From: JAJISG01 sp964347345
GTDB lineage: Archaea; Thermoplasmatota; Thermoplasmata; RBG-16-68-12; JAJISG01
Direction: 5' to 3'
Length of the DNA stretch: 32,442 bases
Assembly (NCBI GenBank): GCA_964347345.1
Contig: CAYFYB010000018.1
Coordinates: 1-32,442 of the forward strand
Positions 21,236-28,474 of this stretch are shown piece after piece. The notes beneath the pieces are model-generated. The model searched no databases. It was given only the letters and a program-made list of their open reading frames with translations, and was not told the DNA's origin. The position numbers and the translations under genes were made by a program. Each line of letters begins with the position of its first letter. Within the stretch, counting starts at the first letter, position 1.

Positions 21236-22531
21236 TCACCTGATGTCCAGCGTGGCATCACGGCTGGGACCGACGGAGACGATACCGACCCGGACCCCCG
21301 TCCCCTTGGAGAGGAAGTCCAGGTACTCCCTCATCTCCCCAGGCAGTTCATCATACCCCTCTTTAACTGCTTGCTTCCAAGTATCCTCGCTGATATCCTT
21401 CCAGCCCTTGAGCTCCTCCAAGACGGGGCGGCATCGGGCGAAGGTGCTCATGCTGGCGGGGAAGTGGCGCAGCGTCTCACCGTTGAACTCGTACTCCACG
21501 CAGACCTTCACCGGGTCCAGGCCGCCCAGGACGTCCAGCTTCGTCACCGCCAGGTAGTCCAGGGAGTTCACCCTAGCGGAATAGCGGAGCATGACGAGGT
21601 CGAGCCAGCCAATCCGTCTAGGCCTCCCGGTGACGGTCCCGTACTCTCCCAGGGACTTGTCTCGGAGGTAGGAGGCCTCGGGATCGGAGAGCTCGGCGGG
21701 GAAGGGCCCCGTGCCCACGCGGCTTGTGAAGGCCTTGGCCACCCCTATGACCTCCTCTATGTGTCTGATGCCGACGCCGGAGCCGACGGCCGCGGCCCCC
21801 GTCACGCAGTTGGAGGAGGTGCCGTATGGGTAGATGCCGTGATCGATGTCCAGGTGGGTGCCCTGGGCCCCCTCAAACAGAACCTCCTTCCCTGCCTCCA
21901 GGGCGTCGTGGAGGAGGAGAGAGGTGTCCGCCACGAGCGCCCTGAGCCCCTTTCCATACTCTCTGCACTCCTTCAGCAGGGCCTCCTTGGAGAGGACCTC
22001 CTTGCCACCGTAGGCCTGGATGAGGCGCTGCTTCATCAGGACCAGGGACTCCAGCTTCTCCTTGAGATAGCCCTCGTCCAGGAGGTCCCCCACCCGCAGG
22101 CCTATGCGGGCCGCCTTGTCCTCGTAGCAGGGGCCGATGCCCCTCATGGTGGTCCCCGCCTTCAGGGAGCCCTTCAGGCCCTCCTCCAGGCCGTCCAGGA
22201 CCTTGTGGTATGGCATCACCAGGTGGGCCCGCTCGCTCACCCTAAGGTTGTCCACGGAGTAGCCTCGGGCCCTCAGGTCCTCTATCTCCTTCAGGAGTAC
22301 AGCCGGGTCCACCACGACGCCGTTGCCCACGATGTTGAGCTTCTCCCTGCGGAGGATGCCGCTGGGGATCAGCTTGAAGCGGAAGAGTTCCTGCCCCACC
22401 ATGACCGTGTGACCGGCGTTGGAGCCGCCATTGAAGCGGGCGACGACCTCCGCTTCCTCAGCGCAGTAGTCGATGACCTTGCCCTTCCCTTCATCCCCCC
22501 ACTGGGTTCCCACCACGACGGTTGCCGGCAT
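21236..22531 (-). CDS. purA: Adenylosuccinate synthetase
   Basis: A 431-residue enzyme that joins IMP and aspartate with GTP, the first step from IMP to AMP. Clear motifs: GTQWGDEGKGK near the start (phosphate loop), FNGGSNAGHTV, GTTMRGIGPCYEDKA, LFEGAQGTHLDIDHGIYPY and the base-recognition KLDVLGG. Full family length. A TATA box about 27 nt upstream indicates a leaderless message. Its partner purB is also in the window at the far end. Its 3' end carries the ribosome site for the LEA-like gene. Confidence 0.97.
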   Translation of the reverse strand: MPATVVVGTQWGDEGKGKVIDYCAEEAEVVARFNGGSNAGHTVMVGQELFRFKLIPSGILRREKLNIVGNGVVVDPAVLLKEIEDLRARGYSVDNLRVSERAHLVMPYHKVLDGLEEGLKGSLKAGTTMRGIGPCYEDKAARIGLRVGDLLDEGYLKEKLESLVLMKQRLIQAYGGKEVLSKEALLKECREYGKGLRALVADTSLLLHDALEAGKEVLFEGAQGTHLDIDHGIYPYGTSSNCVTGAAAVGSGVGIRHIEEVIGVAKAFTSRVGTGPFPAELSDPEASYLRDKSLGEYGTVTGRPRRIGWLDLVMLRYSARVNSLDYLAVTKLDVLGGLDPVKVCVEYEFNGETLRHFPASMSTFARCRPVLEELKGWKDISEDTWKQAVKEGYDELPGEMREYLDFLSKGTGVRVGIVSVGPSRDATLDIR

Positions 22532-22553
22532 GTTACCGTTGTAAAATGGCGGG

Positions 22554-22565
22554 GATAAATAAAAG
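22554..22565 (-). promoter_or_regulatory. TATA box for purA
   Basis: CTTTTATTTATC on the minus strand, about 27 nt before the ATG at 22531 (leaderless). Confidence 0.6.
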
Positions 22566-22569
22566 GCTC

Positions 22570-23430
22570 CTATGGTGGGAGGGGAGTTAAGACATCCTCC
22601 TCTGGCTTGAACCGTCTCACCCTCACCGCCCCATAATCCTCTATACTCAGCTGGCGAGAGGCACTATGACGGTGGGCGGACAGCTCCAGCAGACCATAGC
22701 TGTTCAGGGTCGCATACATCTCCCCCTTGGGAATGCTGTTGGCCGTCTTCAGCAGAGGAAGCCTGACGGATTTGCCTGATATCTGAACTTCGAGCAGGTC
22801 GTTATAGCCGGCTAGCTTCGCCAGATCCCGGCCGGGGATGTTGGTGACGATGTTCCCGAGGTTGTCTATGAAGACGGTCTCGCCTTCGAGGGATTCGCCG
22901 TTCACAGCGAGACGTGGCACATCCATCTCCACCCATTCTCTCACCTCAAGGCCCACCTCCTCTGGGCTGAGGCCCATGGACAGTTGAGCTGCCAGGGGAG
23001 CGCAGGCTTCGACGGCCATATGGGTGTTGGAGGGGGTCGAGAGCCCAAATGCGGGGTTAGAGGCCTCATAGACCGCCCTAAGTCCGAGCTCCCTGGCAGC
23101 TGGCATCAGGATTCCATTGTCAGGCCCTACCAGTACACCCCCCTTACAATCGACCACCAGATTCCTGAATCCAGGCATTCCACCCGTGGGGAAGACGATG
23201 CCGAGGTGGATGCCGTAGGGGTAGTAGGGCAGTGTTGTCTTCATCACGAAGGCGGCCCCCCGAACGTCTCGGGACCTGATGTGCTGGGTCACCGTGACCA
23301 CTCTGACCTCAGGGTTGATGGAGTAGATGATGCCCTCCATGAGGCTCTGATAATGGGTTCCTCCGAAGTCCGTCGTCATCGTTATGATGGGTCTTCTCCG
23401 GGGGGTTCTTCGCCAGAACTTGATCGGCAA
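22570..23430 (-). CDS. SAM hydrolase/hydroxide adenosyltransferase-like (DUF62) protein, divergent
   Basis: A 286-residue member of the family that hydrolyses S-adenosylmethionine to adenosine and methionine. Visible: IITMTTDFGGTHYQSLMEG near the start, the central VGPDNGILMP, THMAVEACAPLAAQL (which keeps a His, residue 137) and the C-terminal FIDNLGNIVTNI and SYGLLELSAH strands. Where known enzymes have VDPGVG...R, here the sequence is IVFPTGGMPGFR, so the catalytic Asp seems replaced by Phe80. I chose TTG 23430 because GAGGCGAT precedes it; a GTG at 23448 lies close to the predicted transcription start. Divergent from the KaiC-like gene behind a shared operator-like element. Confidence 0.82.
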   Translation of the reverse strand: MPIKFWRRTPRRRPIITMTTDFGGTHYQSLMEGIIYSINPEVRVVTVTQHIRSRDVRGAAFVMKTTLPYYPYGIHLGIVFPTGGMPGFRNLVVDCKGGVLVGPDNGILMPAARELGLRAVYEASNPAFGLSTPSNTHMAVEACAPLAAQLSMGLSPEEVGLEVREWVEMDVPRLAVNGESLEGETVFIDNLGNIVTNIPGRDLAKLAGYNDLLEVQISGKSVRLPLLKTANSIPKGEMYATLNSYGLLELSAHRHSASRQLSIEDYGAVRVRRFKPEEDVLTPLPP

Positions 23431-23453
23431 CGTATCGCCTCGTCCCACGTATC

Positions 23454-23487
23454 GCTACATAATTATATAAATGCTACGTTTCGTAGC
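23454..23487. promoter_or_regulatory. Operator-like GCTAC-N24-GTAGC element around the TATA box
   Basis: GCTAC (23454-23458) and GTAGC (23483-23487) form inverted outer arms 24 nt apart, with an extra GCTACG (23473-23478) between them that pairs with CGTAGC across TTT. The palindromic TATA region TTATATAA (23463-23470) lies inside. The same arms with the same spacing occur upstream of the RHH regulator gene. Confidence 0.6.
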
Positions 23488-23534
23488 GAGACGCCATTGC
23501 GATATCGCCTGCTTAAGGGAAGGTCCGACGATGG

Positions 23535-23546
23535 CTTTTTATATCC
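23535..23546 (+). promoter_or_regulatory. TATA box for the KaiC-like gene
   Basis: CTTTTTATATCC, giving a transcription start near 23567. This lies downstream of the earlier in-frame ATGs and so favours the GTG start at 23621. Confidence 0.5.
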
Positions 23547-23620
23547 ACGTCTGGATTCCAATGCCCTACCTGACCTGGCATCCCGTCAAGAGTCCTGGGG
23601 GTCTTGAGCTGGAGAAGGGA

Positions 23621-24328
23621 GTGCAGTCGAGGGTGAAGACTAGAGTGACGGGCCTTGATGACAGGCTCCAGGGTGGGGTCCCCTCTGGCTTCATCGTATT
23701 GGTCTCGGGGCCCGCAGGCAGCCTGAAGTCCAGCTTTGCCTACCGCATTCTCCACTTCGAGGCCTTGGAAAAGGGATCGAAGGGTCTTTACATCTCAATG
23801 GAGCAGAGCAGCAGGAGCCTGGGGAAACAGGTGGAGAGCCTCGGCCTGGAGCCCGCCAAGGCCAAGTCCCTACGGGTCGTGGACATGAGGGAGCTGAGGA
23901 AGGACTTCAAGGGCGGCGAAGGTAGGGCCGACTGGCTTTCAGCCTTGGGAATGCAGCTCAGGAGGTACAAGGATGAGGCGGGATGCGACCTGCTGGCCAT
24001 AGACTCCCTGAACGCTATCTATGCCCTGACGGACATGAAAGAGCCCAGGAAGCAGATCTTCGATTTCTTTGAGGACTTGCGAGGGTTGGGGGCGACCACG
24101 TTCCTTGTGGCTGAGATACCCCGAGAGGTAGAGGGCTATGGCCCTTATCAGGTGGAGGAGTTTCTCTCCGATGGCATCGTGCACCTTCGCATGAGGGAGG
24201 TGGAAGTGGGCCTGACCACGAGCGTCAGGCGCTACATAGGCGTCGTGAAGCTGAGGGGGGTGAGGCACGACCTTGATTACTATCCTCTTCTCGTCGATCG
24301 GGGACAGTTCGAAATCGTGGGCGAGTGA
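23621..24328 (+). CDS. KaiC-like/RecA-superfamily ATPase
   Basis: A 235-residue single-domain KaiC/Rad55-type ATPase. VKTRVTGLDDRLQGGVPSGF is the family opening, GPAGSLKSS (30-38) is the Walker A loop in the GSLKS variant, YISMEQSSRSL carries the glutamate expected near the active site, and CDLLAIDSLNAIYAL is Walker B. It ends LRGVRHDLDYYPL, also typical. The start is set to GTG 23621 (GGAG six bases upstream) from the family start and the TATA box; ATGs at 23531 and 23561 are in frame and would add 20-30 residues. Archaeal KaiC-like proteins often act in signalling with membrane sensors, here the DUF835 protein 21 nt downstream. Confidence 0.85.
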   Translation: MQSRVKTRVTGLDDRLQGGVPSGFIVLVSGPAGSLKSSFAYRILHFEALEKGSKGLYISMEQSSRSLGKQVESLGLEPAKAKSLRVVDMRELRKDFKGGEGRADWLSALGMQLRRYKDEAGCDLLAIDSLNAIYALTDMKEPRKQIFDFFEDLRGLGATTFLVAEIPREVEGYGPYQVEEFLSDGIVHLRMREVEVGLTTSVRRYIGVVKLRGVRHDLDYYPLLVDRGQFEIVGE

Positions 24329-24349
24329 GCGGGCTCTCAGGAGCTCTCC

Positions 24350-26014
24350 ATGAATCCCTACGCCTACCAGTCCCTCGCAGCCCTGATAATCAACATACTC
24401 TTAGCTGTCTACATACTGTCCAAGAACCCCCGGGGGGCTACCGCCCGCATTTACGTCCTACTCCTGGTGGCCTTCATCCTGTGGGACATACCGGAGTTCA
24501 TACTGCGGGGCTTTCCACCGGACGATCCGAGCCAGCTTCTCGCCCTCACCAGGTTGGAATGGACTGGTATATCATTCATCCCCGGCCTCATGTCCCACTT
24601 CGTCTTGGCTTATCCGCGGAAGAGCTCCTTCCTGGACTACCCTTGGAGCCTCCTCATCATCTACACCCCCTCCGTCGTGTTCACCTCCTTCCTGTGGGCG
24701 GGGAACCTCCTGGTGGAGAGTGTGGTCACGGGCCCCATGGGATATTCAGCCAAGGTGGGCGCTCTCTACATGCCCCTGGGCTCTCTCTATGCCCTCATAA
24801 TCATTCTCGCCCTCTCGCACTTGGGAAGAGCCTACGCACAGGCTGGCGATACGAGGACAAGGACGAGGTCAGGGCTGATGCTCCTGGGCTTCGCCGTCCC
24901 GGTCCTGGCGGGGATCGTGAGCGAAGTCTACGGTCCATATCTGTTCCAGACGGGAACAAGGGTGGGCCTTGGGACGGCCTACACCACTGCCTTCACAGCC
25001 ATCGTTGCCTATACAGTCTTCCGCTACAGGTTCCTGGTCATCGAGCCGGCCACAGAAGTGGTGACCGTGGGCCGTGCCTTCAGGTGGGAGAAAGGTCGAA
25101 ACTACCTGGTGCTTGAGAAGGGAAGGAGGGCCAGCTTCGGAGCCTTCAGGGAGCTGGTCCAGGACGTCCCGGGACTCTGCGTCACCGCCTTCCCCCCTCA
25201 GATCCTCTCGGATGAGTTCACTCTCCAGAGGACTCCCATTCTCTGGCTCTCCTCTCAGGAAGCCTATCAGTGGACTCTGAAGCCCAGCTACCTCGAGGTG
25301 GAGGTGCTGCAGACCATCCTGAGGTTCATGCGGGAAAACCAGGGATCCGCCATCCTTTTGGACGACCTGGAGTACCTCTGCCAGGTAAACGGTTTCCGCT
25401 CCACGATGAGGTCGGTCTCGCAGATGACGGGGGCCGCGAGCAAGAATGGGTGCACCCTCATCATGAGCCTGAGCCCCTCATCCGTGGAGCCGCAGCAGGA
25501 AGCGGCGCTGAGGTCCCTCTTTGACGACGTCCAGTCGCATCCCGATGAGGTCTCTCCGAAGGCCTCCCTTGTCCCCCCGGGTTCGATACTTTGGGAAAGA
25601 GGGAGGGAAGAATGCTTCAGAGCCATATCCCGGGCCACTTTGACGCCCAAGATTCTGGTGTCCACCCTCCTCCCAGAGAAGCTTCAGGCGGCCTACGAGC
25701 TCTACGACGCCAGTTTCTTATGGGTGAACCCCAGCAGCCATCCCAGGTTCCCGTCCCATGATCCCTCTCGCCTGCCCTTCGAGGTGCTGAGGGATGTCTC
25801 CAAGGCCCTGCCGAAGGATTCCCTCGTGTACGTGGGGGAACTGGAGATTCTCATAGAGCAGGCCGGTTTCCTGCCTGTTCTGGAGTACGTGAAGCACCTC
25901 ATGGATGTTGCAGCCCTGAGGTCCGGCTTGGTCGTCGCCAGTGTTGGCAGGGGCTCCATCGCGCCGAGCCAGCTGGCGATACTGGAGAAGCGGTTCGCGT
26001 CCGTCGTGGCCTAG
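24350..26014 (+). CDS. 7TM sensor with two DUF835 domains
   Basis: A 554-residue receptor. Residues about 5-225 have seven helices of the histidine-kinase N-terminal type (HisKA_7TM-like), followed by a DUF835 domain (about 240-385) with NYLVLEKG, the ILWLSS strand and LLDDLEYLCQVNGF, the mark of this family. A second, worn copy (about 400-550) keeps the scheme (FLWVNPSS; VGELEILIEQAGFLPVLEYV) but lacks the LD-D pair. No kinase domain. DUF835 is a common signalling domain in Thermoplasmatota and Thermococcales, and its place next to a KaiC-like ATPase suggests that the two pass a signal. CAGGAG precedes the ATG. Its TAG shares a CTAG palindrome with the convergent RHH gene. Confidence 0.82.
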   Translation: MNPYAYQSLAALIINILLAVYILSKNPRGATARIYVLLLVAFILWDIPEFILRGFPPDDPSQLLALTRLEWTGISFIPGLMSHFVLAYPRKSSFLDYPWSLLIIYTPSVVFTSFLWAGNLLVESVVTGPMGYSAKVGALYMPLGSLYALIIILALSHLGRAYAQAGDTRTRTRSGLMLLGFAVPVLAGIVSEVYGPYLFQTGTRVGLGTAYTTAFTAIVAYTVFRYRFLVIEPATEVVTVGRAFRWEKGRNYLVLEKGRRASFGAFRELVQDVPGLCVTAFPPQILSDEFTLQRTPILWLSSQEAYQWTLKPSYLEVEVLQTILRFMRENQGSAILLDDLEYLCQVNGFRSTMRSVSQMTGAASKNGCTLIMSLSPSSVEPQQEAALRSLFDDVQSHPDEVSPKASLVPPGSILWERGREECFRAISRATLTPKILVSTLLPEKLQAAYELYDASFLWVNPSSHPRFPSHDPSRLPFEVLRDVSKALPKDSLVYVGELEILIEQAGFLPVLEYVKHLMDVAALRSGLVVASVGRGSIAPSQLAILEKRFASVVA

Positions 26015-26250
26015 GGCTCTCTGCCCTGGGTGAGAACCTCCCAGAGCCTCTCTTGAAAATCGTATTCGGCCAGTACAATCCTTCGGATGAAGTTGACCAC
26101 TTGTCCCTGGGGGTCGAGACCGTTCTTATCGCAGTACTCCCGGTACTTTTCCAGAAGATCGCGGTCCATCCTGATGTTGAACTGGGCCTTCTCCTGCTTT
26201 CGACGGCCTTTTGCCAAGGGACCCCGCCTTTTTTCGTATCCCCGTATCAT
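26011..26250 (-). CDS. Ribbon-helix-helix transcription regulator
   Basis: A 79-residue CopG/Arc-type regulator. A strongly basic N-terminus (YEKRRGPLAKGRRKQEK) leads to the DNA-binding ribbon AQFNIRM, helix RDLLEKYREYCDKNG and helix GQVVNFIRRIVLAEYDF. ATG 26250 is preferred: AGGAAAGGTAG lies before it and the TATA box CTATATGTAA (26302-26311) gives a start of transcription near 26282. Earlier in-frame starts (TTG 26328, ATG 26319) fall inside the promoter. Its own promoter is enclosed by the GCTAC-N24-GTAGC element, so autoregulation is likely. Divergent from the cis-prenyltransferase operon. Confidence 0.82.
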   Translation of the reverse strand: MIRGYEKRRGPLAKGRRKQEKAQFNIRMDRDLLEKYREYCDKNGLDPQGQVVNFIRRIVLAEYDFQERLWEVLTQGREP

Positions 26251-26292
26251 TATATCTACCTTTCCTCGCACCAGATTCTGCGTTCGTCGTGC

Positions 26293-26326
26293 GCTACTAT
26301 TGGTTACATATAGTAGCATTTGTAGC
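26293..26326. promoter_or_regulatory. Operator-like GCTAC-N24-GTAGC element at the RHH promoter
   Basis: GCTAC (26293-26297) and GTAGC (26322-26326) are 24 nt apart, with an additional GTAGC at 26313-26317. The TATA box of the RHH gene (26302-26311, minus strand) is enclosed. Arm sequence and spacing match the element at 23454-23487. Confidence 0.6.
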
Positions 26327-26330
26327 AAGT

Positions 26331-26340
26331 CTTAAATACT
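26331..26340 (+). promoter_or_regulatory. TATA box for the cis-prenyltransferase operon
   Basis: CTTAAATACT, five bases from the last GTAGC half-site. A start of transcription near 26362 leaves a leader of about 40 nt. Confidence 0.5.
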
Positions 26341-26402
26341 GCGCTTCCTTTACCTCTGGTGATAATCAGGGTGGAGAACACCTGGTTGCCGGGAATGGCC
26401 TC

Positions 26403-27377
26403 ATGACCGCTGAGAGAGGTACCTTGGTAAGGATCCCCAGTAGTCCTAGCAGGCCTTTTCTTCACGGAAGAGAGGATAGCTTTGACTTCGAGGTTCTCAA
26501 CGAGTTTCCGAACGCTGAGGAGATGCGTTCACACTTTCATCGAGTTTGGGGAAGCATAGAGGAGAACCTGGATCTGCCACTGACCTCGGATGAGGCGCTA
26601 CGTCGGCTTCAGTCCCTGGTCATCTACGACATTCCGGACGGCACTAGGTCCACCCTAAGCATGAGGACAGACATAGACGTTGGATTCGACGCTGCCCTGT
26701 ATTGTCTTGCTCTCATTCACACCTTGAAATGCCTCGGCGCGACGAGCTGCGTCATCATGACACACACCGTCTACAACAGAGAGCGGGGGACGGAGGGCCT
26801 TCAGAGAATCCTAAAGCTCATGGCCCAGGGAGCGAAGCCAGTCACTGAATATTCGGAGAGGAAGAAGATCTGGATTCGACTGATCGGAATGAAGAAGGAC
26901 TACGAGCTCGAGACCAATCCACTTTTCCAGCCTCATAAGATGCAGGGCGCCTCGTTCAAGGCCTTCTTCCTCGTCGACTATGAGGAGGGTCTCTACAGCA
27001 GTCCGGAACTCCGCGGAGACCTGGACTCACTGCCTGACGTGGATGTCTGTATTCGGCACACGAAGCTGAATCTCTCGGGAGGCGGTTGGATACCCTCCAA
27101 GCTCCTGAAGTCCGCGTTCATGTACTGTCAGAACGGGACGCTCTACAGCAACTGGACCTTCGAGGAGCTGGTCGCCCTGGTTACCCTGGGTCTGGTCTCA
27201 AAGCTGATAAACTCGGGGGAAGGCCTCGTGAAGATGTATGGCGACATAGATGAAGTCAAGGCCCGCTATCAGCTTCGAGAGCTCAGGCTCTTCAACAGAC
27301 AGGTCTACCTCAGGAGGGAGCCCACAAAGCTGTTCCTTGTAGGGTCTCCTCATGGTATCTACCAGTTCTATTACTGA
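26403..27377 (+). CDS. Divergent cis-prenyltransferase (UppS-like) homologue
   Basis: A 324-residue protein that follows the cis-prenyltransferase plan in order: SLVIYDIPDGTRS (71-83) in place of IIMDGNxRWA, keeping Asp79-Gly80 and Arg82; GFDAALYCLALIHTLKCLGA for the helix before the second strand; THTVYNRERGTEGLQRILKLM for the STENWxRPxxEVxxLM region; KIWIRLIG for the vRfiG strand; and DVDVCIRHTKLNLSGG (212-227) for DLxIRTxGExRLSNF, ending with WTFEELVALV. These enzymes extend isoprenyl diphosphates to make undecaprenyl or dolichyl carriers. The GGExRLS substitution makes activity uncertain. ATG 26403 is the first start after the promoter. A GGR-type reductase follows after 8 nt. Confidence 0.6.
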   Translation: MTAERGTLVRIPSSPSRPFLHGREDSFDFEVLNEFPNAEEMRSHFHRVWGSIEENLDLPLTSDEALRRLQSLVIYDIPDGTRSTLSMRTDIDVGFDAALYCLALIHTLKCLGATSCVIMTHTVYNRERGTEGLQRILKLMAQGAKPVTEYSERKKIWIRLIGMKKDYELETNPLFQPHKMQGASFKAFFLVDYEEGLYSSPELRGDLDSLPDVDVCIRHTKLNLSGGGWIPSKLLKSAFMYCQNGTLYSNWTFEELVALVTLGLVSKLINSGEGLVKMYGDIDEVKARYQLRELRLFNRQVYLRREPTKLFLVGSPHGIYQFYY

Positions 27378-27385
27378 GGGAGAAG

Positions 27386-28471
27386 ATGGAAGATGTGCTC
27401 GTCGTCGGTACTGGACCTGCGGGAGCAGCGGCAGCCTATCTTTCAGCAAAATCGGGTTTGAGGACCTCAATTGTTGACAAGAAGGTCCTCCCAAGGGAGA
27501 AGATTTGTGGAGGCCTAATCACAGCTCATTGCGGAGCTGAAATCAGAGACATTTTCGGGAGAGACATCCCTAGAGAAGCGCACGTAGAACCGCCAGTATT
27601 GACCGAGCGTGTGATACCCCCAAGTGGTCGCGCGAATGGCTTTCACAATCCGCTAAACCGGATAGAGAACGTCGACAGAGGCAGGTTTGATCACTGGCTA
27701 ACTTCCTTGGCGGTCGAGGAGGGGGCCTCGCTGCACTGTCCCAAAGAACTCGTCGCCATGCGACGGACCGATAATGGTTGGATCGCACAGCTGCGGAGCA
27801 GGGGTGGCGTGGAGGAACTGGGAGCCCGATATGTGATAGGAGCAGACGGTGTCTACAGCTCCTGTAGGAGGGAACTGCTCGGAGGACGAAACCAGAAGAC
27901 GATCTCAGTGATCCAGGAACACTATGAGGGCAGAGGGCCGTTTGGTGACTCCTTCTACCTCTTCTTCAAGGGAGATATCTCACCCATCTATGCATATGTC
28001 GTTCCGAAGGGGTCTTGCACTGTCCTGGGTCTCGGAGTCCACCGAAGTCTGGGTCCTCCAGCGGACCTAGCCATGTCCCGTTTCCGCGGGTGGATTCATC
28101 AGACTTTCGGTTATGAGGCCAGAGGTCACACGCACAGGGAAGGATGGTCAATACCGTTTGGCGATGTGGCCTACGGGAAGGGTCGAGTCCTCCTAGTCGG
28201 AGATGCTGGAGGCTTCTGCGAGCCATTCACCGGAGAGGGCATCTACTTCGGAATACAGTCTTCTAGGGCTGCAATTGCGGCAATACTGGCGCATGGTGAT
28301 GGCGGGAGGTATGTCGCCGAGGTGTACAAGGACATCGCCGCGCCAATCGGGAGGAAGGTGCGACAGATCACAGATTATGTCTCAACTCTCACGGACGAAG
28401 AGAGAGAAAGGAGGATCCGAGCCAAGAGGATAAAGGTCATGGAGGAGTCGGGAGTTACGGAAACAGCATGA
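27386..28471 (+). CDS. Geranylgeranyl-reductase-family FAD enzyme
   Basis: A 361-residue flavoprotein. DVLVVGTGPAGAAAAYL at the start binds the FAD ADP part, EKICGGLI carries the conserved Cys of the family, RYVIGADGVYSSCRREL is the second FAD motif and VGDAGGFCEPFTGEGIYFG (about 271-289) is the family signature. Members saturate isoprenoid double bonds in archaeal lipids or in polyprenols. Being 8 nt after the cis-prenyltransferase-like gene favours a polyprenol or dolichol substrate over core-lipid tails, as was shown for a haloarchaeal homologue; this is inference here. Its codon use is less GC-biased than the rest of the window. Confidence 0.88.
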   Translation: MEDVLVVGTGPAGAAAAYLSAKSGLRTSIVDKKVLPREKICGGLITAHCGAEIRDIFGRDIPREAHVEPPVLTERVIPPSGRANGFHNPLNRIENVDRGRFDHWLTSLAVEEGASLHCPKELVAMRRTDNGWIAQLRSRGGVEELGARYVIGADGVYSSCRRELLGGRNQKTISVIQEHYEGRGPFGDSFYLFFKGDISPIYAYVVPKGSCTVLGLGVHRSLGPPADLAMSRFRGWIHQTFGYEARGHTHREGWSIPFGDVAYGKGRVLLVGDAGGFCEPFTGEGIYFGIQSSRAAIAAILAHGDGGRYVAEVYKDIAAPIGRKVRQITDYVSTLTDEERERRIRAKRIKVMEESGVTETA

Positions 28472-28474
28472 GCC

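Noticed and set aside
21098..22558. A 486-codon plus-strand frame opposite purA
   Set aside because: purA is unmistakable on the other strand; the shadow frame has no motif.
23471..23620. N-terminal extension of the KaiC-like protein from ATG 23471
   Set aside because: The ATG lies between the operator-like repeats and upstream of the gene's TATA box at 23535, and the added residues match nothing in the family.
26251..26328. Longer RHH protein starting at TTG 26328 or ATG 26319
   Set aside because: Those codons lie inside the operator and upstream of the TATA box; ATG 26250 has a ribosome site and gives a normal RHH length.
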